NCBI RefSeq assembly: GCF_018402495.1
Contig: NZ_JAGYIU010000002.1
Coordinates: 896,984-960,983 of the forward strand
DNA from: Pseudoalteromonas sp.
GTDB taxonomy: Bacteria; Pseudomonadota; Gammaproteobacteria; Enterobacterales; Alteromonadaceae
Reading direction: 5' to 3'
Length of the DNA: 64,000 nt
This document shows, one piece after another, positions 17,082 to 25,766 of the stretch. The first letter of the stretch is position 1. Every line of letters starts with the position of its first letter. The notes below the pieces were generated by a model. It was not told the DNA's origin. It was given only the letters and a program-made list of their open reading frames with translations, and ran no database searches. The position numbers and the translations under genes are program-made.

Positions 17082-18838
17082 TCTTCCTCTTGCGCCTGTA
17101 ACCACTGCTTAAACCAACTCATTAATCCTAAACTACTTAAAGGGTGTCCGTAATAGTAGCCTTGTGAGGCATAAGCTTTTAAACTTTTCACAAACTTCAA
17201 CTGGTCTAGTGTTTCAACACCTTCAAAGATCACTTTTGTTTGTTGTTGATTATGCATTTCCACCATACCACTGACTAAGCTGCGTATATTATTTTGATTG
17301 CTAAAATCAGCAGTTAAGGCTGGAGATACTTTAATGTACTCTACCGCTAAACTTGGTAATTTAGACAGTAATACGGGGTTATCTCCCAAGCCATCAACGC
17401 ATACTTTTAAACCTAAATTATTGAGCCTTGCGATCATCGCTCTGCCTTTATCATCAAGGCTGGTGAAAACATCAAGTGGGCATTCAATTATTAAATCGCC
17501 GGGTCTTAGTTGATGCTCACCAATCACTGCGTAAACAAAATCAACAAACTCTTCATTGAGCATCTCCGAACCAAATAAATTAACACTCAAAGGGACTGGC
17601 ATTCCTTCCATACGAAGTGCCATAGCTAATTCGCCAGCACGCTCAATAACAAAAGTAGCCAGTGAATACTCAAGCCCTGCAATTCTAATATCCTTGATAA
17701 ATCGACTTGCTGATAAAATACCTTGCGTTGGGTGTTGCCAACGTAATAACAATTCTAAAAATTCAATTTGCCCATCATCATTTCGAATAACAGGTTGAAA
17801 AAACAACTCAAATTCATCGACAAAGCTAATGTTTGCAAGCTCTGCTAATCGGGCTTGTTGCTCTAGATGCTCAGTCATCATTTGTTGATGATAGGCCACT
17901 ATTTGTTTACTTGGATGACTATCAAGCGCTAAAAAAGCACGGCTAATTAACTCATCAAACGGCGTAGTTTGTTGTTCACAATGAACGTAACTGGCTCTTA
18001 CTTTTACCTCAATGGTGCAATTAGCTACATTAAATGGCTTTAATGTAGCACCAATAATTTTTTCTATAAGCTGTTGATGTAAATGGTTATGACCTTGTAA
18101 ATTACAAATAAACGCAAAATTTAACCCGCCTAAATGGGCCAATTTAGCATGCAGCTCAAGGTAAAATACCTCATCGCTTTCCAATAAATCTTTAATACGA
18201 CTTGCCGACTGCGACAGCAGTAAATCACCAAAATCACGTCCAATATGTTGATTAACTTGCGCAAACCCCTCTAGCCTTAACACGATCAGAGCCGCTCTAA
18301 ATGAATCTTCATTGCTTAGTTCATTATACTTTTGGCGTAACTGTTGTTTATTAGGAAAACTAGCTAAAGGTGACTTTTCAACATACACCTCGGTCTCGGT
18401 TTCTGGCTTTGAGGACGCAGTAACGCTTGACTCATTATCAATTAAAAAACCACTAATTGAGAGTATTAAAATAGCCACGATCAGCCACGATATATGCAAC
18501 GTGAAAAAAAGATGCCCTATGAATAATAAAACAAGTAATCCTGTTGCACAGGTACTTATAAGCCACGGTATTTTTTGTTTTTGCAAACTTACTTGATGAA
18601 AGTTAAAAACAAAACCTACTAATAACAAAAAAGCAAGCCAAGGTATTTCGCTACTGACCATCGCTAAGCCAATGAACCCAGTACATAATAAGCTTAGCCT
18701 CATGACGTTATTTTTAACGGTGAATAGCGTTGCAACCATCGCCATTAAAAGCGCACCACTTAAAAAAGTAGCGACATTGTTATAACTTAATAACGCGCCA
18801 CCCATAGCCGGCGCACTCACTGACATTAAATAGAGCAT
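17078..18838 (-). CDS. Membrane protein with degenerate GGDEF and EAL domains
   Basis: N-terminal region with about four to five membrane helices (1-140), then GGDEF-like (about 155-310) and EAL-like (about 325-575) domains. Both signature motifs are damaged: GGDEF reads GGLNF, EAL reads ELL, the DDFG metal motif reads VDGLGD and the KID motif reads KVS. It is therefore probably neither a cyclic-di-GMP synthase nor an efficient phosphodiesterase, and may act as a sensor or protein-interaction partner. It sits between hutG and hutI but is transcribed with hutI (25 bp after the hutI stop would continue into it). No clear ribosome site before the ATG chosen. Confidence 0.85.
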   Translation of the reverse strand: MLYLMSVSAPAMGGALLSYNNVATFLSGALLMAMVATLFTVKNNVMRLSLLCTGFIGLAMVSSEIPWLAFLLLVGFVFNFHQVSLQKQKIPWLISTCATGLLVLLFIGHLFFTLHISWLIVAILILSISGFLIDNESSVTASSKPETETEVYVEKSPLASFPNKQQLRQKYNELSNEDSFRAALIVLRLEGFAQVNQHIGRDFGDLLLSQSASRIKDLLESDEVFYLELHAKLAHLGGLNFAFICNLQGHNHLHQQLIEKIIGATLKPFNVANCTIEVKVRASYVHCEQQTTPFDELISRAFLALDSHPSKQIVAYHQQMMTEHLEQQARLAELANISFVDEFELFFQPVIRNDDGQIEFLELLLRWQHPTQGILSASRFIKDIRIAGLEYSLATFVIERAGELAMALRMEGMPVPLSVNLFGSEMLNEEFVDFVYAVIGEHQLRPGDLIIECPLDVFTSLDDKGRAMIARLNNLGLKVCVDGLGDNPVLLSKLPSLAVEYIKVSPALTADFSNQNNIRSLVSGMVEMHNQQQTKVIFEGVETLDQLKFVKSLKAYASQGYYYGHPLSSLGLMSWFKQWLQAQEED

Positions 18839-18862
18839 AGGTTTGGGAATTAAATCTTATAA

Positions 18863-20110
18863 TCAGCTAAGTTTACCTAATATCCATAGGTTTAACAGTT
18901 TATTTACTCCAAACTGATAACTTAATTGCGCCGGGTGGTCAATTTGCCAATGTGCTATATCTGCGCGAGCACCGACTTTTAATACGCCTCTATCAGTAAG
19001 ACCTAAAGCACGAGCAGCGTTTGTTGTTACACCTTTCAATGCTTGCTCTGGCGTTAAATTAAATAAAGTGCAAGCCATATTCATCATTAATTGCAACGAA
19101 CATAATGGTGATGTGCCGGGATTAAAGTCACTGGCGATCGCAATGGGTACTTTGTATTTATTTAACAGCTCAATTGGTGGGTATTTAGTTTCTTTTAAAA
19201 AATAAAAAGCCCCAGGCAACAATACCGCCACAGTGCCTGCGTTTGCCATAGCTTTAACGCCAGCTTCATCAAGGTATTCTAAATGATCTGCTGATAAACC
19301 ATTGTATTGTGCCACCAGCGCTGCACCGTGTTGATTTGATAATTGCTCGGCATGACACTTGATTGCCAAACCGTGTTTTTTAGCTGCATCAAATACGCGT
19401 TGAGTTTGTGCGTAGCTAAAGCCAATGTCTTCACAAAATACGTCAACTGCATCCACTAGGTCATGTTCAACAAGCGTGCTTAGCATTTCATTACATACCA
19501 AATCTATGTAATCATCACTGCGGTTTTTAAACGCCAAAGGTAGCGCATGCGCCCCTAAAAAGGTGTTAACCACTTCAATGGGGTGATGTTGATTTAACAG
19601 CCTAGCCACCTCCAATATTTTTTTCTCATTGTCTATATCAAGCCCATACCCTGACTTAATTTCAACCGTCGTCACCCCTTCAGCTAACAATGCATTTAAA
19701 CGCTCTTTTGCTGCTACAAATAACTGTTCGTGGTCAGCCTCTCGGGTTGCTTTAACTGTACTTGCTATTCCCCCTCCCTGCGCGGCTATTTGCTGATAGC
19801 TCACGCCATGCAAACGCTGCTCAAACTCTTGCGCACGAGAACCGGCAAACACTAAATGTGTATGGCAATCAATTAAGCCTGGGGTTAACCATTGCCCTTT
19901 AACACTTAATATCGGGGTGGCTAACACATCAAAATTAGGTAAATCAGCTTGCTTACCTAGCCACACTATTTTGCCATTTTTAATAGCTAACGCCGCATTT
20001 TCTATCGCCCCATAAGGCGCATCAATATTGCTATCCATAGTGGCAATGTTGGCATCTGTGAGCAATAAATCGATATCATTTAACTGTTCTGTAGATTCTG
20101 TGGCTTGCAT
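18863..20110 (-). CDS. hutI: Imidazolonepropionase
   Basis: Third step of histidine degradation, 4-imidazolone-5-propionate to N-formimidoyl-glutamate, in the cytosol. Amidohydrolase fold with the metal-binding HTHLVFAG motif (about residue 80), KCHAEQ and the late ASDFNPGT. 415 residues, normal. I chose the ATG at 20110, preceded by GGAGAAGCTT, over an upstream in-frame TTG at 20134. Divergent from hutC, with the HutC palindrome 43 bp upstream of this start. Confidence 0.96.
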   Translation of the reverse strand: MQATESTEQLNDIDLLLTDANIATMDSNIDAPYGAIENAALAIKNGKIVWLGKQADLPNFDVLATPILSVKGQWLTPGLIDCHTHLVFAGSRAQEFEQRLHGVSYQQIAAQGGGIASTVKATREADHEQLFVAAKERLNALLAEGVTTVEIKSGYGLDIDNEKKILEVARLLNQHHPIEVVNTFLGAHALPLAFKNRSDDYIDLVCNEMLSTLVEHDLVDAVDVFCEDIGFSYAQTQRVFDAAKKHGLAIKCHAEQLSNQHGAALVAQYNGLSADHLEYLDEAGVKAMANAGTVAVLLPGAFYFLKETKYPPIELLNKYKVPIAIASDFNPGTSPLCSLQLMMNMACTLFNLTPEQALKGVTTNAARALGLTDRGVLKVGARADIAHWQIDHPAQLSYQFGVNKLLNLWILGKLS

Positions 20111-20152
20111 AAGCTTCTCCGCGATAATGTTCAAACGAGTTTAACAACACAT

Positions 20153-20166
20153 CTTGTATATACAAG
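20153..20166. promoter_or_regulatory. HutC operator
   Basis: Perfect 14-bp palindrome CTTGTATATACAAG midway between the divergent hutI and hutC genes. It matches the TGTATATACA core known for HutC of Pseudomonas and other GntR/UTRA repressors of histidine genes. Urocanate is the usual inducer. One operator could control both the hutI(-GGDEF) and hutCUH transcripts. Confidence 0.85.
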
Positions 20167-20220
20167 GTAATTATGCCATCTTATTAAGTATTGTTTATTT
20201 TTAATACACCAAAAGCGTCT

Positions 20221-20949
20221 ATGCCAACACCTAAATTTACACAAATAAAACAGTTTATTGTGGACAAAATACGCAGTGGGCTTTGGCTTGAAAACCAACG
20301 CGTGCCCTCAGAAAATGAACTGGCAAAGCAGTTTGCGGTAAGCAGAATGACCGCACGTCGAGCGCTAAGTGAGCTAACTGATACAGGCATTTTAACCCGT
20401 AGCCAAGGGCTAGGTACTTTTGTCGCAAGCTTTAAGTCGCAGTCATCACTACTGGAAATAAAAAACATTGCGCATGAAGTCAAAGAGCGAAACGGAAACT
20501 ACAGCTGCACAGTACAGGTGTTGGAATCAATCAATGCCGTGGCGCCAATTGCTATTGCTTTAGGTGTTGAGGTAGATAGTGTGGTGTACCGAAGTGTCAT
20601 TATTCATAACGAAAACGACAGCCCCTTGCAAGTTGAAGAGCGCTTTGTAAACCCGTTACTTGCGAAGGATTATTTACAACAAGATTTTACCGCTCTCACC
20701 CCACACGAATACCTATCAACAGTTGCCCCATTAACACAAGCAAGGCACACCGTAGAGGCTATAACGCCAAATAATGAAATGTGTCAATGGCTTAACCTAT
20801 ATAACGAAGAGCCATGCTTACAAGTAATACGCCGCACTTGGTCGGTTAACGGGATTGTTAGCTTTGCACGACTTATATCGCCGGGCAGTAAGTACCGCTT
20901 GGGCGGACAATTAACATTTAAAAATAATAATAAAGCGCATAACGCATAA
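20221..20949 (+). CDS. hutC: Histidine utilisation repressor
   Basis: GntR-family regulator with an N-terminal winged helix (about 5-70, containing VPSENELAKQFAVSRMTARRAL) and a C-terminal UTRA ligand domain (about 90-235), the HutC subgroup layout. I chose the ATG at 20221 because the DNA-binding domain begins directly after it; the frame also allows a TTG at 20191. 242 residues. hutU follows 22 bp later, so the repressor is first gene of the operon it controls. Confidence 0.92.
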   Translation: MPTPKFTQIKQFIVDKIRSGLWLENQRVPSENELAKQFAVSRMTARRALSELTDTGILTRSQGLGTFVASFKSQSSLLEIKNIAHEVKERNGNYSCTVQVLESINAVAPIAIALGVEVDSVVYRSVIIHNENDSPLQVEERFVNPLLAKDYLQQDFTALTPHEYLSTVAPLTQARHTVEAITPNNEMCQWLNLYNEEPCLQVIRRTWSVNGIVSFARLISPGSKYRLGGQLTFKNNNKAHNA

Positions 20950-20971
20950 CACTATTTAACAGGAGTGAACA

Positions 20972-22651
20972 ATGAATCATCGACTGGACACACAACGCGA
21001 AATACGCGCGCAACATGGCAATCAAATAACCACCAAAAGCTGGCAAACCGAAGCGGCTAAACGCATGCTAATGAATAATTTAGACCCTGATGTTGCAGAG
21101 CACCCTCAAGCTCTGGTGGTTTATGGTGGTATTGGCCGTGCTGCACGTGATTGGCCAAGTTATGACAAAATAATTGCCACACTTGAACGCCTAGAAAATG
21201 ACGAAACCTTATTAGTGCAATCAGGCAAACCTGTGGGTGTATTTAAAACTCATAGCAATGCACCACGCGTGTTAATTGCCAATTCAAACCTAGTACCGCA
21301 CTGGGCAAATTGGGAACACTTTAACGAGCTAGATAAAAAAGGCTTGATGATGTACGGCCAAATGACCGCAGGGTCTTGGATTTACATTGGCTCTCAAGGC
21401 ATAGTGCAAGGCACTTACGAAACGTTTGTAGCTATGGCAAAACAGCATTTTGCTGGTAATGCTAAAGGTAAGTGGGTATTAACGGGTGGCCTTGGAGGTA
21501 TGGGGGGGGCGCAACCATTAGCGGCTACCATGGCAGGCTTTAGTGCCTTGGTGGTGGAATGTGATGAAAGCCGTATCGATTTTCGGATAAAAACAGGATA
21601 TGTCGATGTAAAAGCCACAGATCTTGAGCATGCACTAAAATTAATAACAGATGCTTGCATAAAAGGTGAAGCGCTTTCTGTGGGTTTACTAGGTAACGCC
21701 GCCGATGTGTTTAGTACCTTGGTAAAAAGTGGGGTGACCCCCGATATAGTTACCGATCAAACCTCAGCTCATGATCCACTTAACGGTTACCTGCCACAAG
21801 ATTGGAGTATGGAATACGCAGCTAAAATGCGAATCGATAACCCAAAAGCGGTTGTAAAAGCGGCTAAACAGTCAATGGCAGTCCAAGTAAAGGCGATGCT
21901 GGCACTACAAAAAGCGGGCGCAGCAACAACCGACTATGGTAATAATATTCGTCAAATGGCCCTAGAAGAAGGCGTGAGTAATGCATTTGATTTCCCTGGG
22001 TTTGTGCCTGCGTATATTCGTCCATTATTTTGTGAAGGTATTGGTCCGTTTAGGTGGGTAGCGCTATCTGGCGATCCTGAAGATATTTATAAAACCGATG
22101 CAAAAGTAAAAGAACTCATTCCAGATGATAAACACCTACATAATTGGCTTGATATGGCGCGTGAGCGAATTCAATTTCAAGGCTTGCCTGCACGTATTTG
22201 TTGGGTCGGTTTAAAAGATAGAGCGCGCCTTGCTGTTGCCTTTAACGATATGGTTAAAAGCGGTGAGCTTAAAGCGCCGGTAGTTATTGGACGAGATCAT
22301 CTCGACTCAGGCTCAGTTGCCAGTCCTAACCGTGAAACTGAAAGTATGAAAGATGGCTCCGACGCGGTCTCCGATTGGCCACTATTAAATGCTCTGCTTA
22401 ATACCGCAGGCGGTGCTACTTGGGTATCGCTTCACCATGGCGGCGGTGTAGGTATGGGTTTTAGCCAGCACTCAGGCGTAGTGATTGTTGCCGATGGTAC
22501 CGATGAAGCAGAGCAGCGTCTTGCTCGAGTATTATGGAACGATCCCGCCACCGGTGTAATGCGCCATGCTGATGCGGGTTATGAAATTGCAAAAAACTGT
22601 GCGCAACAGCAGCAGCTAGACTTACCAATGCTTAATGAGGACAAGTCATGA
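20972..22651 (+). CDS. hutU: Urocanate hydratase
   Basis: Second step of histidine degradation: urocanate plus water to 4-imidazolone-5-propionate, using tightly bound NAD+. NAD-binding glycine run [14 protein letters not shown] at about residue 173, the catalytic-domain stretch [13 protein letters not shown] (about 410) and [15 protein letters not shown] near 490. 559 residues, usual length. Strong ribosome site AACAGGAGTGAACA. Its stop overlaps the hutH start (ATGA), indicating translational coupling. Confidence 0.97.
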   Translation: MNHRLDTQREIRAQHGNQITTKSWQTEAAKRMLMNNLDPDVAEHPQALVVYGGIGRAARDWPSYDKIIATLERLENDETLLVQSGKPVGVFKTHSNAPRVLIANSNLVPHWANWEHFNELDKKGLMMYGQMTAGSWIYIGSQGIVQGTYETFVAMAKQHFAGNAKGKWVLTGGLGGMGGAQPLAATMAGFSALVVECDESRIDFRIKTGYVDVKATDLEHALKLITDACIKGEALSVGLLGNAADVFSTLVKSGVTPDIVTDQTSAHDPLNGYLPQDWSMEYAAKMRIDNPKAVVKAAKQSMAVQVKAMLALQKAGAATTDYGNNIRQMALEEGVSNAFDFPGFVPAYIRPLFCEGIGPFRWVALSGDPEDIYKTDAKVKELIPDDKHLHNWLDMARERIQFQGLPARICWVGLKDRARLAVAFNDMVKSGELKAPVVIGRDHLDSGSVASPNRETESMKDGSDAVSDWPLLNALLNTAGGATWVSLHHGGGVGMGFSQHSGVVIVADGTDEAEQRLARVLWNDPATGVMRHADAGYEIAKNCAQQQQLDLPMLNEDKS

Positions 22652-24180
22652 TTTCATATACACTCAAACCGGGTCAGCTTGACTTAAACACGCTAAGAAA
22701 AATTAACAAATCAGCCATACACTTAACTCTGGCCAATAATGCACAGGCGCAAATAGCTGCCAGTGCTCAAACAGTCCAAAACGTGATAAACGAACATCGC
22801 ACTGTATATGGCATTAATACTGGCTTTGGGTTATTGGCCAATACTAAAATCGCTGACGATGAACTCGAACTATTACAACGTAGTATCGTGCTTTCACACG
22901 CCGCAGGTATTGGTGAATTAATGGATGACAGCACCGTTAGGTTGATGATCACGCTAAAAATAAACTCTTTATCGCGCGGTTATTCTGGTATTCGCTTAGC
23001 TGTGCTTGAGTTTTTTATGCAGCTGCTTAAAAGTGAAGTTTACCCTTGCGTGCCTAAAAAGGGCTCAGTGGGCGCATCGGGCGATTTAGCACCGCTTGCG
23101 CATATGTGTTTGCCTTTATTGGGTGAGGGCCAAATGCGTTACCAAGGTGAGCTGATAAGTGCTGCACAAGGACTCAAGATTGCAGGCCTAGAACCTCTTA
23201 CATTAGCCGCTAAAGAAGGCTTGGCATTATTAAATGGCACGCAAGCATCCACTGCATTTGCACTTCAGGGATTATTTAGAGCCGAAGACTTGTATGCACA
23301 AAGCTGTGTTATTGGCTCTATAAGTATAGAAGCGGCCATGGGCAGTCGCGCGCCATTTGATGCACGTATTCATGACATTCGTGGTCAGCGTGGGCAAATA
23401 GATACGGCTCACGTATTTAGAGAATTACTCGATACCCACTCACAAATTAGTGACTCACATATTAATTGTGAAAAAGTACAAGACCCATATTGTCTGCGTT
23501 GCCAACCGCAAGTACTTGGTGCATGCTTAACCCAAATACGCCAAGCCGCCGAAGTACTACTGTGTGAATCAAACGGAGTAACCGATAACCCTCTCGTATT
23601 TGCCGATGTAGGGGATATTATTTCAGGCGGAAACTTTCATGCTGAGCCCGTTGCTATGGCCGCTGATAACCTGGCGATTGCTATTGCTGAAATTGGCGCC
23701 TTAGCTGAGCGACGTATTGCCCTACTGATTGACTCTAATTTATCTAAATTACCGCCATTTTTAGTAAAAAACGGTGGGGTAAATTCAGGATTTATGATTG
23801 CTCAAGTCACCGCAGCTGCGCTCGCCTCTGAGAACAAGTCACTAGCACACCCAGCCTCGGTAGATAGCTTACCAACTTCAGCTAATCAGGAAGACCATGT
23901 TTCCATGGCAACGTTTGCAGCACGACGACTGGTTGATATGGCTAATAATACGCAAGGCGTACTGGCCATAGAATGGCTCAGTGCTGCCCAAGGGCTTGAA
24001 TTTAGAGCACCACTTCGCGCGTGTGATAAAGTAGAAAGTGCCAAAGCACTGCTACGCCAACATGTTAGTTATTATGACAAAGACCGGTATTTTGCTCCCG
24101 ATATTGAAGCGGCTAACACGCTACTAAGTGAAGGTAAGTTGTGTGACTTTATAAAAAACTCGCCCTTACCTTCTTATTAA
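22648..24180 (+). CDS. hutH: Histidine ammonia-lyase
   Basis: First step of histidine degradation, histidine to urocanate plus ammonia. The MIO cofactor is self-made from Ala143-Ser144-Gly145 within [12 protein letters not shown], exactly the position found in characterised HAL enzymes. 510 residues, normal. Overlaps hutU by 4 bp. A repeat element begins directly after its stop codon and separates it from a convergent gene. Confidence 0.97.
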   Translation: MISYTLKPGQLDLNTLRKINKSAIHLTLANNAQAQIAASAQTVQNVINEHRTVYGINTGFGLLANTKIADDELELLQRSIVLSHAAGIGELMDDSTVRLMITLKINSLSRGYSGIRLAVLEFFMQLLKSEVYPCVPKKGSVGASGDLAPLAHMCLPLLGEGQMRYQGELISAAQGLKIAGLEPLTLAAKEGLALLNGTQASTAFALQGLFRAEDLYAQSCVIGSISIEAAMGSRAPFDARIHDIRGQRGQIDTAHVFRELLDTHSQISDSHINCEKVQDPYCLRCQPQVLGACLTQIRQAAEVLLCESNGVTDNPLVFADVGDIISGGNFHAEPVAMAADNLAIAIAEIGALAERRIALLIDSNLSKLPPFLVKNGGVNSGFMIAQVTAAALASENKSLAHPASVDSLPTSANQEDHVSMATFAARRLVDMANNTQGVLAIEWLSAAQGLEFRAPLRACDKVESAKALLRQHVSYYDKDRYFAPDIEAANTLLSEGKLCDFIKNSPLPSY

Positions 24181-24382
24181 ATAGCCTGAACTCTGGTTAA
24201 GAGATTTACAAACGTATTAAATCAATATGATATTTATGTTTATTTTCTCTAGCCAGAGATTTCCAGTGAAAACAAGGCGAAATTACGCGTCAATAGCTCG
24301 CCTATTGCAAGTAAATTCAACGCAGTTAGGACTGAAAATAGCTGCTTGAGATAGATTTATTATTCAGAGTTCAGGTTAAATA
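24177..24382. repeat. MITE-like repeat with 7-bp target duplication
   Basis: A 192-bp element (24184-24375) bounded by inverted repeats, CCTGAACTCTG at the left and CAGAGTTCAGG at the right, and flanked by identical 7-bp direct repeats TTAAATA (24177-24183 and 24376-24382). No coding frame inside. Internal sequence has further partial inverted repeats (GGCGA ... TCGCC; CCAGAGATT). It lies exactly between the stop codons of two convergent genes. The layout is that of a non-autonomous transposable element. Confidence 0.85.
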
Positions 24383-25146
24383 CCATACTGATAACTAAAA
24401 CCCAGCGCTTCTATCGCTGAGCCAATAACTTTGCGCTCAGCGACTTCATCACTACTAAAGCTTGGCATTTGTGTGCCATACAGCTCACACTTTTTTGCAT
24501 AATAATCTGCTTTGGTCGGGTGCGCGGGGTTCACCACGTTATAAATGCTTTGTCCTTGCGACCAGTTATTAAGGACCACGTAAATCGCATTGATTACATC
24601 TTGTTGATGCACCATATTCACTACTTGCTGACTAGAGGTATTAAGTTCTTTACCCGCCACAAAACGACCAGGCTCTCTATTTGGCCCCAACAATCCGGCT
24701 AAGCGAAGCACTTTACCTTGCTGTTCAAGCACTTGCTCTTCAGCGTCATACAGCTTTATTTGTCGCTCGTTAGTGCCTGATATATCGCTGCTTTCACTAT
24801 AAACGCCAGGTTCTTGGTCATATACCCCAGTCGATGAGCACAATAAAAAGCCTTTGCAATTAAGCTCAGTTGCCAGCTTTAACGCCTGCTCAAGCACTTG
24901 CGGATAATCACTTTCGCTATCTCGACTGCGAGGCGGGATTGCACAGACCCAATACGCATTTTGTAAATCCACTTGGTGCTGCAGCTCGCCGTTTTGTAAA
25001 ACAAACTGACGTTCAAAATCAAATTGATGAGTGTCACTTCGATGAGTTCCCTGCACTTGCCAACCTTGCTTTTGTGCATCAATACATAAGGCTTGGCCAA
25101 GCCAGCCAGCGCCAAGAACGACTAAATTATCTTTGTTGGTTTGCAC
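24376..25146 (-). CDS. NAD(P)-binding SDR-type protein (YeeZ-like)
   Basis: Atypical short-chain dehydrogenase/epimerase fold with N-terminal Rossmann motif VLGAGWLG (about residues 9-16) and the central SSTGVY / AEEQVLEQQ region; resembles E. coli YeeZ and related nucleoside-diphosphate-sugar epimerase-like proteins. 256 residues. Substrate unknown. The usual YxxxK pair is not obvious, so catalysis is uncertain. Monocistronic, convergent with hutH; its stop codon lies within the right target duplication of the repeat element. Confidence 0.8.
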   Translation of the reverse strand: MQTNKDNLVVLGAGWLGQALCIDAQKQGWQVQGTHRSDTHQFDFERQFVLQNGELQHQVDLQNAYWVCAIPPRSRDSESDYPQVLEQALKLATELNCKGFLLCSSTGVYDQEPGVYSESSDISGTNERQIKLYDAEEQVLEQQGKVLRLAGLLGPNREPGRFVAGKELNTSSQQVVNMVHQQDVINAIYVVLNNWSQGQSIYNVVNPAHPTKADYYAKKCELYGTQMPSFSSDEVAERKVIGSAIEALGFSYQYGI

Positions 25147-25244
25147 TTTATTTACCCTTATTAAAACTCAATCAACGCGTTTTATAGCGATAAAAAATAT
25201 AATTAACTTTATGCGACTAAAAATAATATTAGCAAACGCTGATT

Positions 25245-25391
25245 GCAGAAGATATTAACACACGCTTTTTTTCGATTAGTAATCTCTTTAATGATACCGC
25301 AACCATTCATTACATACCTGCAGATAAAGCGTATGACTTAAGTGACTTACCGAGAGTAATATATAAAACGATTGCTCAATTTAAGCTTTAA
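25245..25391 (+). pseudogene. Possible 3' remnant of an unrecognised gene
   Basis: A 48-codon frame ending in TAA at 25389 with protein-like composition (including NLFNDTATIHYIPADKAYDL and VIYKTIAQFKL) but no start codon or ribosome site; the same reading appears to shift at about 25240. I do not recognise the family. It may be the C-terminus of a deleted gene, or coincidence. Confidence 0.3.
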
Positions 25392-25473
25392 AAAACGATG
25401 GCTGCTAACAAGGCGTTTAAGGGTGAAATTTAAGCGCTTTGCTCTTGTTTTTAATTTATTCAGCACCATATCT

Positions 25474-25505
25474 TTAGGGTCTGTTTATCTGCAGTTTTAA
25501 TCAAG
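25474..25505. repeat. Fragment resembling the 59-kb element's end
   Basis: TTAGGGTCTGTTTATCTGCA followed by GTTTTAATCAAG resembles the terminal repeat at 59238 (TTAGGGTCTGTTGATCTTTC). The first 12 bases are identical. No second end is visible nearby. Confidence 0.45.
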
Positions 25506-25766
25506 TTTCGTTATATAACGCTATTTTTATGAGCGAGATCTCATTTTTCTGTTTTAAATGAAGATCTTTTTATTGAGGTAGTTTGATGTTTAGCAGAGTC
25601 TGGTATAGTAGCGCAGGTAATAAACAGTGCTTTTTAAGCAGCTTAATACAAAATTGCTAATTAATGTGTCCTAAAGGTTAATTTAAAGAATACATTAATT
25701 ATCAATTGTAAAAAATGGGTTAGCCGATGCACGGCTAGCAAAAAAACACATTGTAACGGTTTTATC

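Larger units (their letters stand above)
25147..25766. other. Intergenic region upstream of secA
   Basis: About 620 bp. It holds a possible gene remnant (25245-25391), a fragment resembling the end of the 59-kb element (25474), the secA promoter region, and a small hairpin TAGCCG / CGGCTA at 25721-25737 about 30 bp before secA. No secM-like frame with a signal peptide and arrest motif is present. Confidence 0.55.
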
